Of a stretch of DNA of 64,000 nt, positions 23,595 to 32,204 are shown in pieces (position 1 is the first letter of the stretch; each line of letters begins with the position of its first letter). This DNA comes from Erwinia sorbitola. GTDB lineage: Bacteria > Pseudomonadota > Gammaproteobacteria > Enterobacterales > Enterobacteriaceae. The position numbers were made by a program, and so were the translations under genes. The notes beneath the pieces were generated by a model. That model was not told the DNA's origin, did no database searches, and saw only the letters and a program-made list of their open reading frames with translations. The DNA lies in contig NZ_CP046509.1 of the NCBI RefSeq assembly GCF_009738185.1, forward strand, positions 124,001 to 188,000. Reading direction: 5' to 3'.

Positions 23595-26270
23595 CTATTC
23601 CGCATAATCTTCAAGTACCGGCGGCGGCGTGAGGGGCAGGTCGATAATAAAGCGTGCTCCGCCCTGTGGCCGGTTCTCCGCATAAATGGTGCCGTCATGC
23701 AGGGTGACAATGGCCTGACAAATCGCCAGCCCCAGCCCGACACCCGGCACCGATGACTCTTTATTGCCACGGGAAAACTTCTCGAAAATCAGCTGCTCCT
23801 GACCACGGGCAATACCCGGCCCGTTATCCCATACCTCCAGCATCAGCCGCTGCGCTGAGGGCTGCGTGGCACGTATCCCAATCTTCGCCGCCGGGCCTGC
23901 ATACTTCAGCGCATTTTCCAGCAGATTGCTTAATACCCGCTCCATCAGCGGGCCATCGACGTCTATCAGCAGCATTGGCGGCAGATCGAGCGCGATATTG
24001 CGTCCTGCCAGCAGCGCTGAAAGCTGACGCAGCGTGCTGCCCACCAGTTCATCGAGCGCCATCCATTCGCGTTTCAGATGGAAACCACCGGACTGAAGCC
24101 GTGCCATATCCAGCAGGTTATTGACCAGCCGGATGGTGTTCAGCGTCTGCTCGCGCATCGCGCTGGCCTGCGGGGCATAGGGTGAGTTTTCGGAGGCGAG
24201 GTCGAGGGTAAGGATTTCTGCCTGACCAAACAGCACCGTCAGCGGCGTGCGCAGATCATGTGAGAGCGCCGACAGCAATGCATTACGCATCTGTTCACGC
24301 TCGGCAGCCAGCCGCGCCACGGCTTCACGCTGGCTCAGGGCCATGCGTTCCAGCGCGTTGGCAATCAGCATGGTAAAGGTTTCTACCAGCCGCTGCTGTT
24401 CGGGGATCATCAGCTGACGCAGGTTAAGCGGCTCCAGAATCAGCAGGCCAAGGGTTTCATTGCCACTTTTTAAAGGCAGCATCTGCCAGGGAACGCCGGG
24501 CAGCGTATCGGTACCCGCCCCGGCTGGCTGGCCTTTATCAAAGCTCCAGCGGGCAATGGCCCGATCCGGTATGGCGCTGAGGTGAGCTTCACCCACGGCC
24601 ACCAGCTCGCCATGTTCATCGGGCAGATAAAGCTCGCTGCGCGCCTGAAGGGTGCTTTCAATACTGCGATTGAGCGTGTCGGCGATATCGCGCTGGCTGA
24701 GGGCGCGGCTGAGTGCTTTTGCCATCTCATACAGATGATGCACCCGCCGCTCACGGTAACGCGCCACCCGCGCCTGATAGCGTACGCCGGCCGTAAGATT
24801 ACCGACGATAACGCCCACCGCCAGCATCACGCCAAAAGTCACCAGATACTGCACGTCCGACACCGCCATGGTGCCGGTCGGGGCGACAAAAACTAAGTCA
24901 AAGGCGACGATATTCAGCAGTGTTGCCACCACCGAAGGCCAGCGGCCGTAGCGCAGTGCGACAATCACCACCGCCAGCAGATAGACCATGACCAGGTTGA
25001 CCGAATCCACCGCCGGCAGCAACCAGCGGCCTGCCACAGTCACCAGCGTACAGAGCAGCAGCGCGGCGGCACAGCCCTTCAGCTGTGCATGCCATTTACC
25101 TTCACTGCCGCCCGCACGTGGCGTCAGCGGACTGGCAGCTTCCGGGATCGGCTCATCCAGCGCGACGATTAAAATATCGAGATCCGAGCCCAGCTCACCC
25201 AGCCGGTCGGCAAAGCGTTCGCGCCACCAGCGCCGTGAAGGACGGCGGCCAATAATAATTTTCCCCAGGTTATGCTCGCGGGCGTAGCGCAGCACCGCGC
25301 TGGCTTCGCTGGGGTCGGAGAGGGTGGCGGTTTCCGCACCAAGATCCTGCGCCAGTTGCAGCGTACGCAGGATACCGCGCCGCCGCGCTTCGGAGAGACG
25401 ATGCAGGCGCGGAGTTTCGACATAGACCGCGTGCCATACGCTGTCGAGCCGTGCTGCCAGCCGTGCCGCGCTGCGCACCAGTTTCTCACTGCCGCTGTTA
25501 TCACCAATACAGAGCAGGATGGCGTCCCGCGTGTGCCAGACTTTTTCACGGCCCTGGGTGTCGCGCCAGGCGCGCATCTGATCGTCCACGCGGTCGGCAG
25601 TGCGGCGCAGAGCCAGTTCACGCAGGGCGATCAGGTTACCTTTACGGAAGAAATTCTCGATGGCGCGTTCGGCGCTCTCACCGATATAGACTTTGCCCTC
25701 TTTCAGCCGCTGGCGCAGGTCATCCGGCGGCAGGTCTACCAGTACCACTTCGTCGGCGGAATCGAAAAACGGATCGGGTACGGTTTCACGCACGCGGATG
25801 CCGGTAACGCCGCCTACCACATCATTCAGGCTTTCCAGGTGCTGTACGTTGACGGTGGTGAGGACATCGATACCTGCGTCCAGCAGTTCGTCAATATCCT
25901 GCCAGCGTTTTGGATGGCGGCAGCCACGGGCGTTGCTGTGGGCCAGCTCATCCATCAGGATCACTGCCGGATGGCAGGCCAGCGCCGCATCAAGGTCAAA
26001 TTCAGGGTGGCGATGCTGGCCGGTAGCGCGGCGCGGCAGGATGGTTAGCCCGGAAAGCAGTGCGGCGGTTTCCGGGCGGTCGTGGGTTTCCACCACGCCC
26101 ACCAGCACCTCCAGCCCCTGAGCACGCAGACGACGTGCTTCCTGGAGCATCGCCCAGGTTTTTCCCACGCCTGCGCAGGCACCAAAGTAGATTTTCAGCT
26201 TTCCCCGGTGGCTTTCTTCCGCCAGGCGCAGCAGTGCGTCCGGGTCAGGGCGCTGGTGTTCGTCGTTCAT
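23595..26270 (-). CDS. kdpD: Potassium-limitation sensor histidine kinase KdpD
   Basis: The 891-residue protein aligns with E. coli KdpD throughout. The N-terminal KdpD/Usp part has the Walker-like motif GACAGVGKTWAML near residue 28. Four membrane helices lie at about 400-500, followed by a GAF region. The phospho-accepting His is in ALSHDLRTPLTVL near residue 665, and the ATPase motifs are NLLENALKYAG, DNGPGIARGQ and GVGLGLAIC. It senses K+ status and normally phosphorylates KdpE. The chosen ATG has AAGGA upstream. Unusually, the partner kdpE is not behind it, and a 363-base gap with a palindrome array separates it from kdpC, whereas these genes overlap in E. coli. Confidence 0.95.
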   Translation of the reverse strand: MNDEHQRPDPDALLRLAEESHRGKLKIYFGACAGVGKTWAMLQEARRLRAQGLEVLVGVVETHDRPETAALLSGLTILPRRATGQHRHPEFDLDAALACHPAVILMDELAHSNARGCRHPKRWQDIDELLDAGIDVLTTVNVQHLESLNDVVGGVTGIRVRETVPDPFFDSADEVVLVDLPPDDLRQRLKEGKVYIGESAERAIENFFRKGNLIALRELALRRTADRVDDQMRAWRDTQGREKVWHTRDAILLCIGDNSGSEKLVRSAARLAARLDSVWHAVYVETPRLHRLSEARRRGILRTLQLAQDLGAETATLSDPSEASAVLRYAREHNLGKIIIGRRPSRRWWRERFADRLGELGSDLDILIVALDEPIPEAASPLTPRAGGSEGKWHAQLKGCAAALLLCTLVTVAGRWLLPAVDSVNLVMVYLLAVVIVALRYGRWPSVVATLLNIVAFDLVFVAPTGTMAVSDVQYLVTFGVMLAVGVIVGNLTAGVRYQARVARYRERRVHHLYEMAKALSRALSQRDIADTLNRSIESTLQARSELYLPDEHGELVAVGEAHLSAIPDRAIARWSFDKGQPAGAGTDTLPGVPWQMLPLKSGNETLGLLILEPLNLRQLMIPEQQRLVETFTMLIANALERMALSQREAVARLAAEREQMRNALLSALSHDLRTPLTVLFGQAEILTLDLASENSPYAPQASAMREQTLNTIRLVNNLLDMARLQSGGFHLKREWMALDELVGSTLRQLSALLAGRNIALDLPPMLLIDVDGPLMERVLSNLLENALKYAGPAAKIGIRATQPSAQRLMLEVWDNGPGIARGQEQLIFEKFSRGNKESSVPGVGLGLAICQAIVTLHDGTIYAENRPQGGARFIIDLPLTPPPVLEDYAE

Positions 26271-26284
26271 CAGATTCCTTATCA

Positions 26285-26622
26285 GGTGCAAACCCGGGCG
26301 AGGCGTGCCTCGCCCCTACGAATGTGGAACCGGATGTGGTTGATCCGGTGCAAACCCGGGCGAGGCGTGCCTCGCCCCTACGAATGTGGAGCCGGATGTG
26401 GTTGATCCGGTGCAAACCCGGGCGAGGCGTGCCTCGCCCCTACGAATGTGGAACCGGATGTGGTTGATCCGGTGCAAACCCGGGCGAGGCGTGCCTCGCC
26501 CCTGCGAATGTGGAACCGGATGAGGTTGATCCGGTGCAAATCCGGGCGAGGCGTGCCTCGCCCCTACGGATGAGGTTGATCCGGCGCCCCCGGGATACCC
26601 AGGGGTCGGGCATGCCCGACCC
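26285..26622. repeat. Tandem 62-base repeat with palindromes, plus a related palindrome
   Basis: Units begin with GGTGCAAA at 26285, 26347, 26409, 26471 and 26533: a 62-base period four times, with a fifth unit shortened to 50 bases. Every unit holds the palindrome GGGCGAGGCGTGCCTCGCCC. Units differ at only a few bases. At 26603-26622 a different, perfect palindrome GGGTCGGGCATGCCCGACCC follows. The array fills the gap between kdpC and kdpD. It is a REP/BIME-type element that may stop or process the kdpFABC message. Confidence 0.85.
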
Positions 26623-26633
26623 GGTTCCATGGC

Positions 26634-27209
26634 TCAGGGCTGCAATTCATCCAGCGCCAGGTTCAGTTTCAGCACATTCACGCCCGGTTCACCGATAAAT
26701 GCCGGGCGCGGCGTCACGGTATTATCGGCAATCAATCGTTCCACGGTTTCCAGCGGAAGCTGACGCGCTTCGGCTACCCTGGCCGCCTGCCAGTGCGCTG
26801 CCGCAGGGGAAATCTGCGGATCCAGCCCGCTGCCGCTGGCGGTAACCAGATCCACCGGCACCTGAGGGCTGGCCTGCGGATTAGCTGCCCGCAGCGCCGC
26901 CACGCGTTGAGCGATAGCCTGATCGAGCGCCGGGTTGCTGCCCGCCAGATTACTGCCGGAAGAGGCCAGCGCGTTATAAGGCGCATCGCCCGCTGCCGAT
27001 GGCCGCCCCTGGAAATAGTCAGCGCGGGTAAAGTTCTGGCCGATAAGCGCCGAACCGCGCACGCTCCCCTCTTCGCGCAGCAGCGAACCGTTGGCCTGCT
27101 GTGGGAACCACCACTGCGCCAGTCCGGTGGTTAACAGAGGATAGAGCAGCCCGGTGACCAGTGTCAGCAATATCAGTAAAAACAGAGCAGGACGTAATTG
27201 GCTCATCAT
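26634..27209 (-). CDS. kdpC: Potassium-transporting ATPase subunit KdpC
   Basis: The 191-residue protein has one N-terminal membrane helix (LFLLILLTLVTGLLYPLL) and a periplasmic domain. It supports assembly and nucleotide affinity of the KdpFABC pump. Family blocks present are SLLREEGSVRGSALIGQNF near residue 40 and DLVTASGSGLDPQISPAAA near residue 125. It begins seven bases after kdpB, in the standard order. Confidence 0.95.
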   Translation of the reverse strand: MMSQLRPALFLLILLTLVTGLLYPLLTTGLAQWWFPQQANGSLLREEGSVRGSALIGQNFTRADYFQGRPSAAGDAPYNALASSGSNLAGSNPALDQAIAQRVAALRAANPQASPQVPVDLVTASGSGLDPQISPAAAHWQAARVAEARQLPLETVERLIADNTVTPRPAFIGEPGVNVLKLNLALDELQP

Positions 27210-27216
27210 CTTTTCC

Positions 27217-29265
27217 TTATGCCATGCCCAGCAGGGTCAGCAACATATCAATCAGTTTAATCCCGGCGAACGGCACCAGCAGGCCGCCGAAACCATACAC
27301 CCACAGGTTACGTCGCAGCAGCGCGGCAGCACTCAGCGGACGATAGCTCACCCCTTTCAGCGCCAGCGGGATCAGGAAGACAATCACCAGCGCGTTAAAG
27401 ATCACCGCCGACAGAATGGCGGAGTTGGGCGAGTGCAGATGCATCACGTTCAGCATATTGAGCTGCGGCAATGTGGCGGCAAACGCAGCCGGGATAATGG
27501 CAAAATACTTCGCCACATCGTTAGCGATACTGAAGGTGGTCAGGGAGCCGCGCGTCATCAGCATCTGCTTCCCGATATGTACCACTTCCAGCAATTTGGT
27601 CGGGTTGGAGTCGAGATCCACCATATTGCCCGCCTCTTTTGCCGCCTGAGTACCGGAGTTCATCGCTACCGCCACGTCGGCCTGCGCCAGCGCCGGGGCA
27701 TCGTTGGTGCCGTCTCCGGTCATCGCCACCAGCCGCCCTTCCGCCTGATACTGGCGGATCAGCGCCAGTTTGGCTTCCGGCGTTGCTTCTGACAGGAAAT
27801 CATCCACCCCGGCTTCAGCGGCAATTGCGGCGGCGGTCAACGGGTTATCCCCGGTGATCATCACCGTTTTGATGCCCATTTTACGCAGTTCGGCAAAACG
27901 TTCTTTGATGCCGCCCTTCACAATATCTTTCAGTTCCACCACGCCCAGCACCGTTGCGCCATCGCACACCACCAGCGGCGTACCGCCCGCGCGCGCTACC
28001 TGCTCAACCAGACCATTGACCTCTGACGGGAATGTGCCGCCGTTGCTGTCGATATGGCGGCGTACCGCATCCACTGCGCCTTTACGTACCGCGCGATCCT
28101 GCACGTTAACTCCGCTCATACGCGTCTGCGCAGAGAAGGGGATAAAAGTAGCATCCAGGCTTTTCAGATCGCGCTCACGCAGATTAAATTTCTGCTTTGC
28201 CAGCACCACAATACTGCGCCCTTCCGGGGTTTCGTCCGCCAGCGAGGCGAGCTGTGCCGCATCGGCCAGCTGCTGTTCACTGATGCCAGCGGCTGGCAGG
28301 AACTGCGTCGCCTGGCGATTACCCAGCGTGATGGTGCCGGTTTTATCCAGCAGCAGCACGTCCACGTCCCCGGCGGCTTCCACCGCGCGGCCGCTGGTGG
28401 CAATGACGTTAGCTCCCAGCATACGGCTCATCCCGGCCACGCCAATGGCCGACAGCAGGCCGCCGATGGTGGTCGGGATCAGGCAGACCAGCAGCGCCAC
28501 CAGTACCGTCAGACTTACCGGCGTCCCCGCCCAGGCGGTAAATGGATAGAGCGTGGCGGTTGCCAGCAGAAACACAATGGTCAGCGCTACCAGCAGAATG
28601 GTCAGGGCGATCTCATTCGGTGTTTTACGGCGTGTGGCACCCTCTACCATGGCGATCATCCGGTCGAGGAAAGTTTCCCCGGGGTTAACGCTGCACTGCA
28701 CCACCAGCCAGTCAGAGAGGATGCGCGTTCCGCCGGTCACCGAGGAGAAGTCGCCGCCGGACTCACGGATAACCGGGGCTGATTCACCAGTGATGGCGCT
28801 TTCATCCACCGATGCGCCGCCTTCCAGCACCTCTCCGTCGCAGGGGATCATATCGCCCGCTTCTACCAGCACCCAGTCGCCTTTACGCAGCGACTCTGCC
28901 GCCACCGGTTGATGGCTGGCCCCATACTTCGGCTCTGCGAGTTTTTTTGCAAAGCTGGTTTTGGTGATGCCTTTCAGGCTGTTGGCCTGCGCTTTACTGC
29001 GTCCTTCCGCCAGCGCTTCCGCCACGTTGGCAAACAGCACGGTAAACCACAGCCAGATGGAGATAGCGGCGGTAAATCCAGCCTCACCGGGCAGTTTCCC
29101 GGCGGCGATGGCAATCGCCAGCAGCGTGGTCAGCACGCTGCCGAGCCACACCACGAACATTACCGGGTTGCGCACCTGGGTGCGCGGATCCAGTTTTTTC
29201 AGCGCATCGAGCAGCGCGACACGCATCAGCGCTCCATCAAACAGCGCCTGTTGATTACGACTCAT
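27217..29265 (-). CDS. kdpB: Potassium-transporting ATPase ATP-binding subunit KdpB
   Basis: The 682-residue P-type ATPase subunit energises K+ uptake by KdpFABC. The phosphorylation site is in LLDKTGTITLGN near residue 307. The TGES motif is in SAITGESAPVI near residue 161, and the ATP-domain hinge is in MTGDGTNDAPALAQ near residue 517. The length equals that of E. coli KdpB. It begins 16 bases after kdpA. Confidence 0.97.
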   Translation of the reverse strand: MSRNQQALFDGALMRVALLDALKKLDPRTQVRNPVMFVVWLGSVLTTLLAIAIAAGKLPGEAGFTAAISIWLWFTVLFANVAEALAEGRSKAQANSLKGITKTSFAKKLAEPKYGASHQPVAAESLRKGDWVLVEAGDMIPCDGEVLEGGASVDESAITGESAPVIRESGGDFSSVTGGTRILSDWLVVQCSVNPGETFLDRMIAMVEGATRRKTPNEIALTILLVALTIVFLLATATLYPFTAWAGTPVSLTVLVALLVCLIPTTIGGLLSAIGVAGMSRMLGANVIATSGRAVEAAGDVDVLLLDKTGTITLGNRQATQFLPAAGISEQQLADAAQLASLADETPEGRSIVVLAKQKFNLRERDLKSLDATFIPFSAQTRMSGVNVQDRAVRKGAVDAVRRHIDSNGGTFPSEVNGLVEQVARAGGTPLVVCDGATVLGVVELKDIVKGGIKERFAELRKMGIKTVMITGDNPLTAAAIAAEAGVDDFLSEATPEAKLALIRQYQAEGRLVAMTGDGTNDAPALAQADVAVAMNSGTQAAKEAGNMVDLDSNPTKLLEVVHIGKQMLMTRGSLTTFSIANDVAKYFAIIPAAFAATLPQLNMLNVMHLHSPNSAILSAVIFNALVIVFLIPLALKGVSYRPLSAAALLRRNLWVYGFGGLLVPFAGIKLIDMLLTLLGMA

Positions 29266-29281
29266 GTCTCTTCTCCGCCCG

Positions 29282-30967
29282 TTAACGACCGATCATTTGC
29301 AGATGTTCCGCCACCGGCCCTAAGGCCAGCGCAGGGATAAAGGTCAGCGCACCGACCAGCAGCACGGTGCCCGCCAGCAGGGCGATAAACAGCACCCCGT
29401 GGGTTGGCAGCGTGCCCTGACCTGCGGGCTGAATCTTTTTCAGCGCCAGGGAACCGGCAATCGCCAGCACCGGAACGATAATGCCGAAGCGGCCCACCAG
29501 CATGCAGAACGCCAGCAGCAGGTTCCAGAATGGTGTGTTAGCACTCAGCCCGCCAAACGCGCTGCCGTTGTTGTTGGCCGCCGACGAGACGGCATACAGC
29601 ACTTCTGAGAAGCCGTGGGTTCCGGGGTTGAGCATTCCGCTGCGTCCGGCTTCGGTCATCATCGCCAGCGCGGTACCGAGCAACACCAGGCTTGGCGTCA
29701 CCAGGATAGCCAGCGCGGTCATTTTCATCTCCCAGACGTCGATTTTCTTGCCGAGGTATTCCGGCGAGCGACCGATCATCAGCCCGGCGATAAACACCGC
29801 CAGCAGAACGAATAGCAGCATGCCGTACAGCCCGGCACCGACGCCGCCAAATACCACCTCACCGATTTGCATCAGCCACATCGGCACCATGCCGCCGAGG
29901 GCGGTAAATGAGTCATGCATGGCGTTGACCGCCCCGCAGGAGGCCGCCGTGGTGATCACCGCAAACAGGCTGGAGTTAAGGATGCCGAAGCGCGTCTCTT
30001 TTCCTTCCATATTGATAGCGCTGTCGGCACCCAGGGTAAGGAAGTGCGGGTTACCGTTCAGTTCGGCCCACATCACCACCGCGACCGCTGCGATAAACAT
30101 CAGCGACATTGTCCACAGCAGCACATGACCCTGACGGGCATCGCGCACCACTTCGCCGAAGGCAAAGCAAAGCCCAGCCGGTATCAGGAAGATCGCCAGC
30201 ATCTCGACAAAGTTGCTGTAAAACGTCGGGTTTTCGAACGGATGGGCGGAGTTAACGTTAAAGAAGCCGCCGCCGTTGGTGCCGAGCATTTTGATCGCTT
30301 CCTGCGAGGCCACCGGCCCCATCGGCAGCGTCTGTTTTACCCCTTCAAGGGTGGTCAGGCTGAGATAGCTGTCGACGTTTTGCAGCACGCCCTGGCTGAC
30401 CAGGAACAGCGCCATCAGCAGCGCCAGCGGCAGCAAAACATACAGCGTGATACGGGTGATATCGCGCCAGGCGTTACCCAGCTCTCCCAGCGCACGGCGG
30501 GTGAAACCGCGCATCAGTGCAAAGGCAACCGCGATGCCGGTGGCAGCCGAGAGGAAGTTCTGCACGGTCAGTCCGACCATCTGACTGAAATAGCTCAGAG
30601 TGCTTTCGCCCGCATAGGATTGCCAGTTTGTGTTGGTCACAAAGCTGACGGCGGTATTGAGCGCCAGATGCCAGCTCAGATCCGGCAGCTGCTGCGGATT
30701 CAGCGGCAGGCTGCCCTGGTTGAGCAGCATAAGAAACAGCAGCAGTAAGCCGCAGGCGTTAAACAGCAGGATCGCCAGCAGATAACGTTGCCAGCTCATC
30801 CCCTCCGGGGTGACACCGCTGATGCGCCACAGGCCACGCTCCATGCCAGCCAGCCCGGGTAGCGGGCGGTCATCCACTAATCGTGCCAGCCCTTTGCCCA
30901 GCGGGCGGGCCAGCAGCATCAGCAGCACCATATAGCAGGCTATCAGTAAAAAAGCAGGGGCAACCAT
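29282..30967 (-). CDS. kdpA: Potassium-transporting ATPase subunit KdpA
   Basis: The 561-residue membrane protein is the K+-binding and channel-like subunit, with about ten helices and four degenerate selectivity-filter loops, such as TNTNWQSYAG near residue 115 and MLGTNGGGFFN near 230. The start MVAPAFLL overlaps the kdpF stop as TGATG; the longer open frame upstream is kdpF read out of frame. Confidence 0.96.
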   Translation of the reverse strand: MVAPAFLLIACYMVLLMLLARPLGKGLARLVDDRPLPGLAGMERGLWRISGVTPEGMSWQRYLLAILLFNACGLLLLFLMLLNQGSLPLNPQQLPDLSWHLALNTAVSFVTNTNWQSYAGESTLSYFSQMVGLTVQNFLSAATGIAVAFALMRGFTRRALGELGNAWRDITRITLYVLLPLALLMALFLVSQGVLQNVDSYLSLTTLEGVKQTLPMGPVASQEAIKMLGTNGGGFFNVNSAHPFENPTFYSNFVEMLAIFLIPAGLCFAFGEVVRDARQGHVLLWTMSLMFIAAVAVVMWAELNGNPHFLTLGADSAINMEGKETRFGILNSSLFAVITTAASCGAVNAMHDSFTALGGMVPMWLMQIGEVVFGGVGAGLYGMLLFVLLAVFIAGLMIGRSPEYLGKKIDVWEMKMTALAILVTPSLVLLGTALAMMTEAGRSGMLNPGTHGFSEVLYAVSSAANNNGSAFGGLSANTPFWNLLLAFCMLVGRFGIIVPVLAIAGSLALKKIQPAGQGTLPTHGVLFIALLAGTVLLVGALTFIPALALGPVAEHLQMIGR

Positions 30968-31056
30968 CAGAACTCCTCCGCATGGATCAGGGCATAAACT
31001 AAATAGCCCAGCAGCAAACAGACCAGCACAATGCCAGTGATTACGGCGACGCTCAC
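30967..31056 (-). CDS. kdpF: Potassium-transporting ATPase small subunit KdpF
   Basis: The 29-residue single-helix peptide (GTG start; helix VITGIVLVCLLLGYLVYALI) ends HAEEF. It is the lipid-like stabilising subunit of KdpFABC and has the same length as in E. coli. GGAGG lies upstream at good spacing. It overlaps kdpA by one base. Confidence 0.93.
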   Translation of the reverse strand: MSVAVITGIVLVCLLLGYLVYALIHAEEF

Positions 31057-31129
31057 AACACACCTCCAACGGCGTTTTTCAGTACTGCCATTGTTGCGGG
31101 GAGCGTGCAAAGTTGATGTAAAAATGCAG

Positions 31130-31158
31130 GGCGGGGGTGTAAAGAAAGTATAAAAATG
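31130..31158 (-). promoter_or_regulatory. KdpE operator of kdpFABC
   Basis: On the minus strand the region reads CATTTTTATACTTTCTTTAC followed by ACCCCCGCCC. The E. coli KdpE site before kdpF is almost the same (TTTTTATACTTTTTTTACACCCCGCCC). It lies about 75 bases before kdpF. Its conservation means a KdpE-like regulator still acts here even though kdpE is not in the locus. Confidence 0.85.
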
Positions 31159-31180
31159 GGTGGGGGTGCTGGATATTTAA

Positions 31181-32098
31181 TCAGGGGAGGCCGGGCACAG
31201 AGGGAATAGAGGGATCCTCAGAAAAAAAGGCCAGCAGCGGTTTTAATACGGCACTTTCCGCATGCTGTTGATGGTAAATCAGCGCCAGCCGATCGGCTGC
31301 GACATCAAGCTGTGGTACGTCCAATGCCAGCATTCCGGCTTCCGGCAGCGCATCGGCCAGCGACGGCACCAGCGCCAGAGCGACGCCCTGCCGGACCAGC
31401 TGCTTCATCACCGGCAGGTCGCTGGCCTGGGCCACCACCTCGGGCGTCAGGCCCGCCTCGTTAAAACAGGACAGCACCCGCTCATACATGCCAAAACCGC
31501 GTTGACGACGCAGCAGCACCAGCGGGTGTGCCGCCAGCTCTGCCAGCGATAGCGAGGATGAACCAGCCAGCGGCCCGTCTGCCAGGCACAGCACCCGTAC
31601 GTGCAGCTGCTGCAACACCCTGCTGGTTACGTCGCAGGTATTAAGCGTTAGCGGCAGGTGCACCAGCGCAGCGTCGATCTGACGACGCTCCAGCAGCTCC
31701 TCCAGATAGAGCGGATCGCCCTGATGCAGTGAAAACTGCAAATCCGGACGCTCACTGCGCAGCGCGACAATGGCGTTGGTCAGCAGGACGATACCCATAT
31801 CGACACAGCCAATCCGCACCACGCCGCGCTGTCCTTCGCTGAATGTGCGCATTTCGCTGTCGATATTATCAGCCAGCTGCAGCAGATCGCTGGCGCGCTG
31901 GTAGAGATGCCGTCCGGCATCGGTAGGCGTCATGCCGCGCGGGGTACGCTCAAACAGACGGACGTCCCAATGGGATTCCAGCTGAAGCAGCGCTTTGCTG
32001 ATTGGCGGCTGCGCGGTGTACAACACCTTTGAAGCCGCGGAGATAGAACCGTGCTCAACCACCGTTTTGAAATAGTGCAGCGGTTTCAGTTTCAACAT
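31181..32098 (-). CDS. LysR-family transcriptional regulator
   Basis: The protein of about 305 residues starts MLKLKPLHYFKTVVEHGS, with HTH residues in AASKVLYTAQPPISKALLQLE. The effector domain is of the CbbR/BenM-like class that often responds to aromatic acids. The start at 32098 is chosen by family length; its ribosome site is poor. It is 106 bases downstream of the LpdC-type decarboxylase gene on the same strand and is probably that gene's regulator. Its end is next to the kdp promoter. Confidence 0.88.
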   Translation of the reverse strand: MLKLKPLHYFKTVVEHGSISAASKVLYTAQPPISKALLQLESHWDVRLFERTPRGMTPTDAGRHLYQRASDLLQLADNIDSEMRTFSEGQRGVVRIGCVDMGIVLLTNAIVALRSERPDLQFSLHQGDPLYLEELLERRQIDAALVHLPLTLNTCDVTSRVLQQLHVRVLCLADGPLAGSSSLSLAELAAHPLVLLRRQRGFGMYERVLSCFNEAGLTPEVVAQASDLPVMKQLVRQGVALALVPSLADALPEAGMLALDVPQLDVAADRLALIYHQQHAESAVLKPLLAFFSEDPSIPSVPGLP

Positions 32099-32204
32099 AT
32101 CGGGGGGATCCGGTAAAGGTGTGAAGCTCCGTTGTACACCATTTACCGCAAGAAAACAGGGCGGGGCATGCCTCCCGCAGGGGGAGTGCATACCGGCTGG
32201 CAGG

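Noticed and set aside
26285..26583. CRISPR array
   Set aside because: The 62-base units are nearly identical along their whole length, with no variable spacers, and no cas genes are present.
26316..26630. ORFs in the kdpC-kdpD gap with repeated peptide units
   Set aside because: They are translations of the 62-base palindrome array and have no starts or families.
30968..31069. N-terminal extension of KdpA to 31069
   Set aside because: The extension is kdpF read in another frame; the true kdpA ATG overlaps the kdpF stop.
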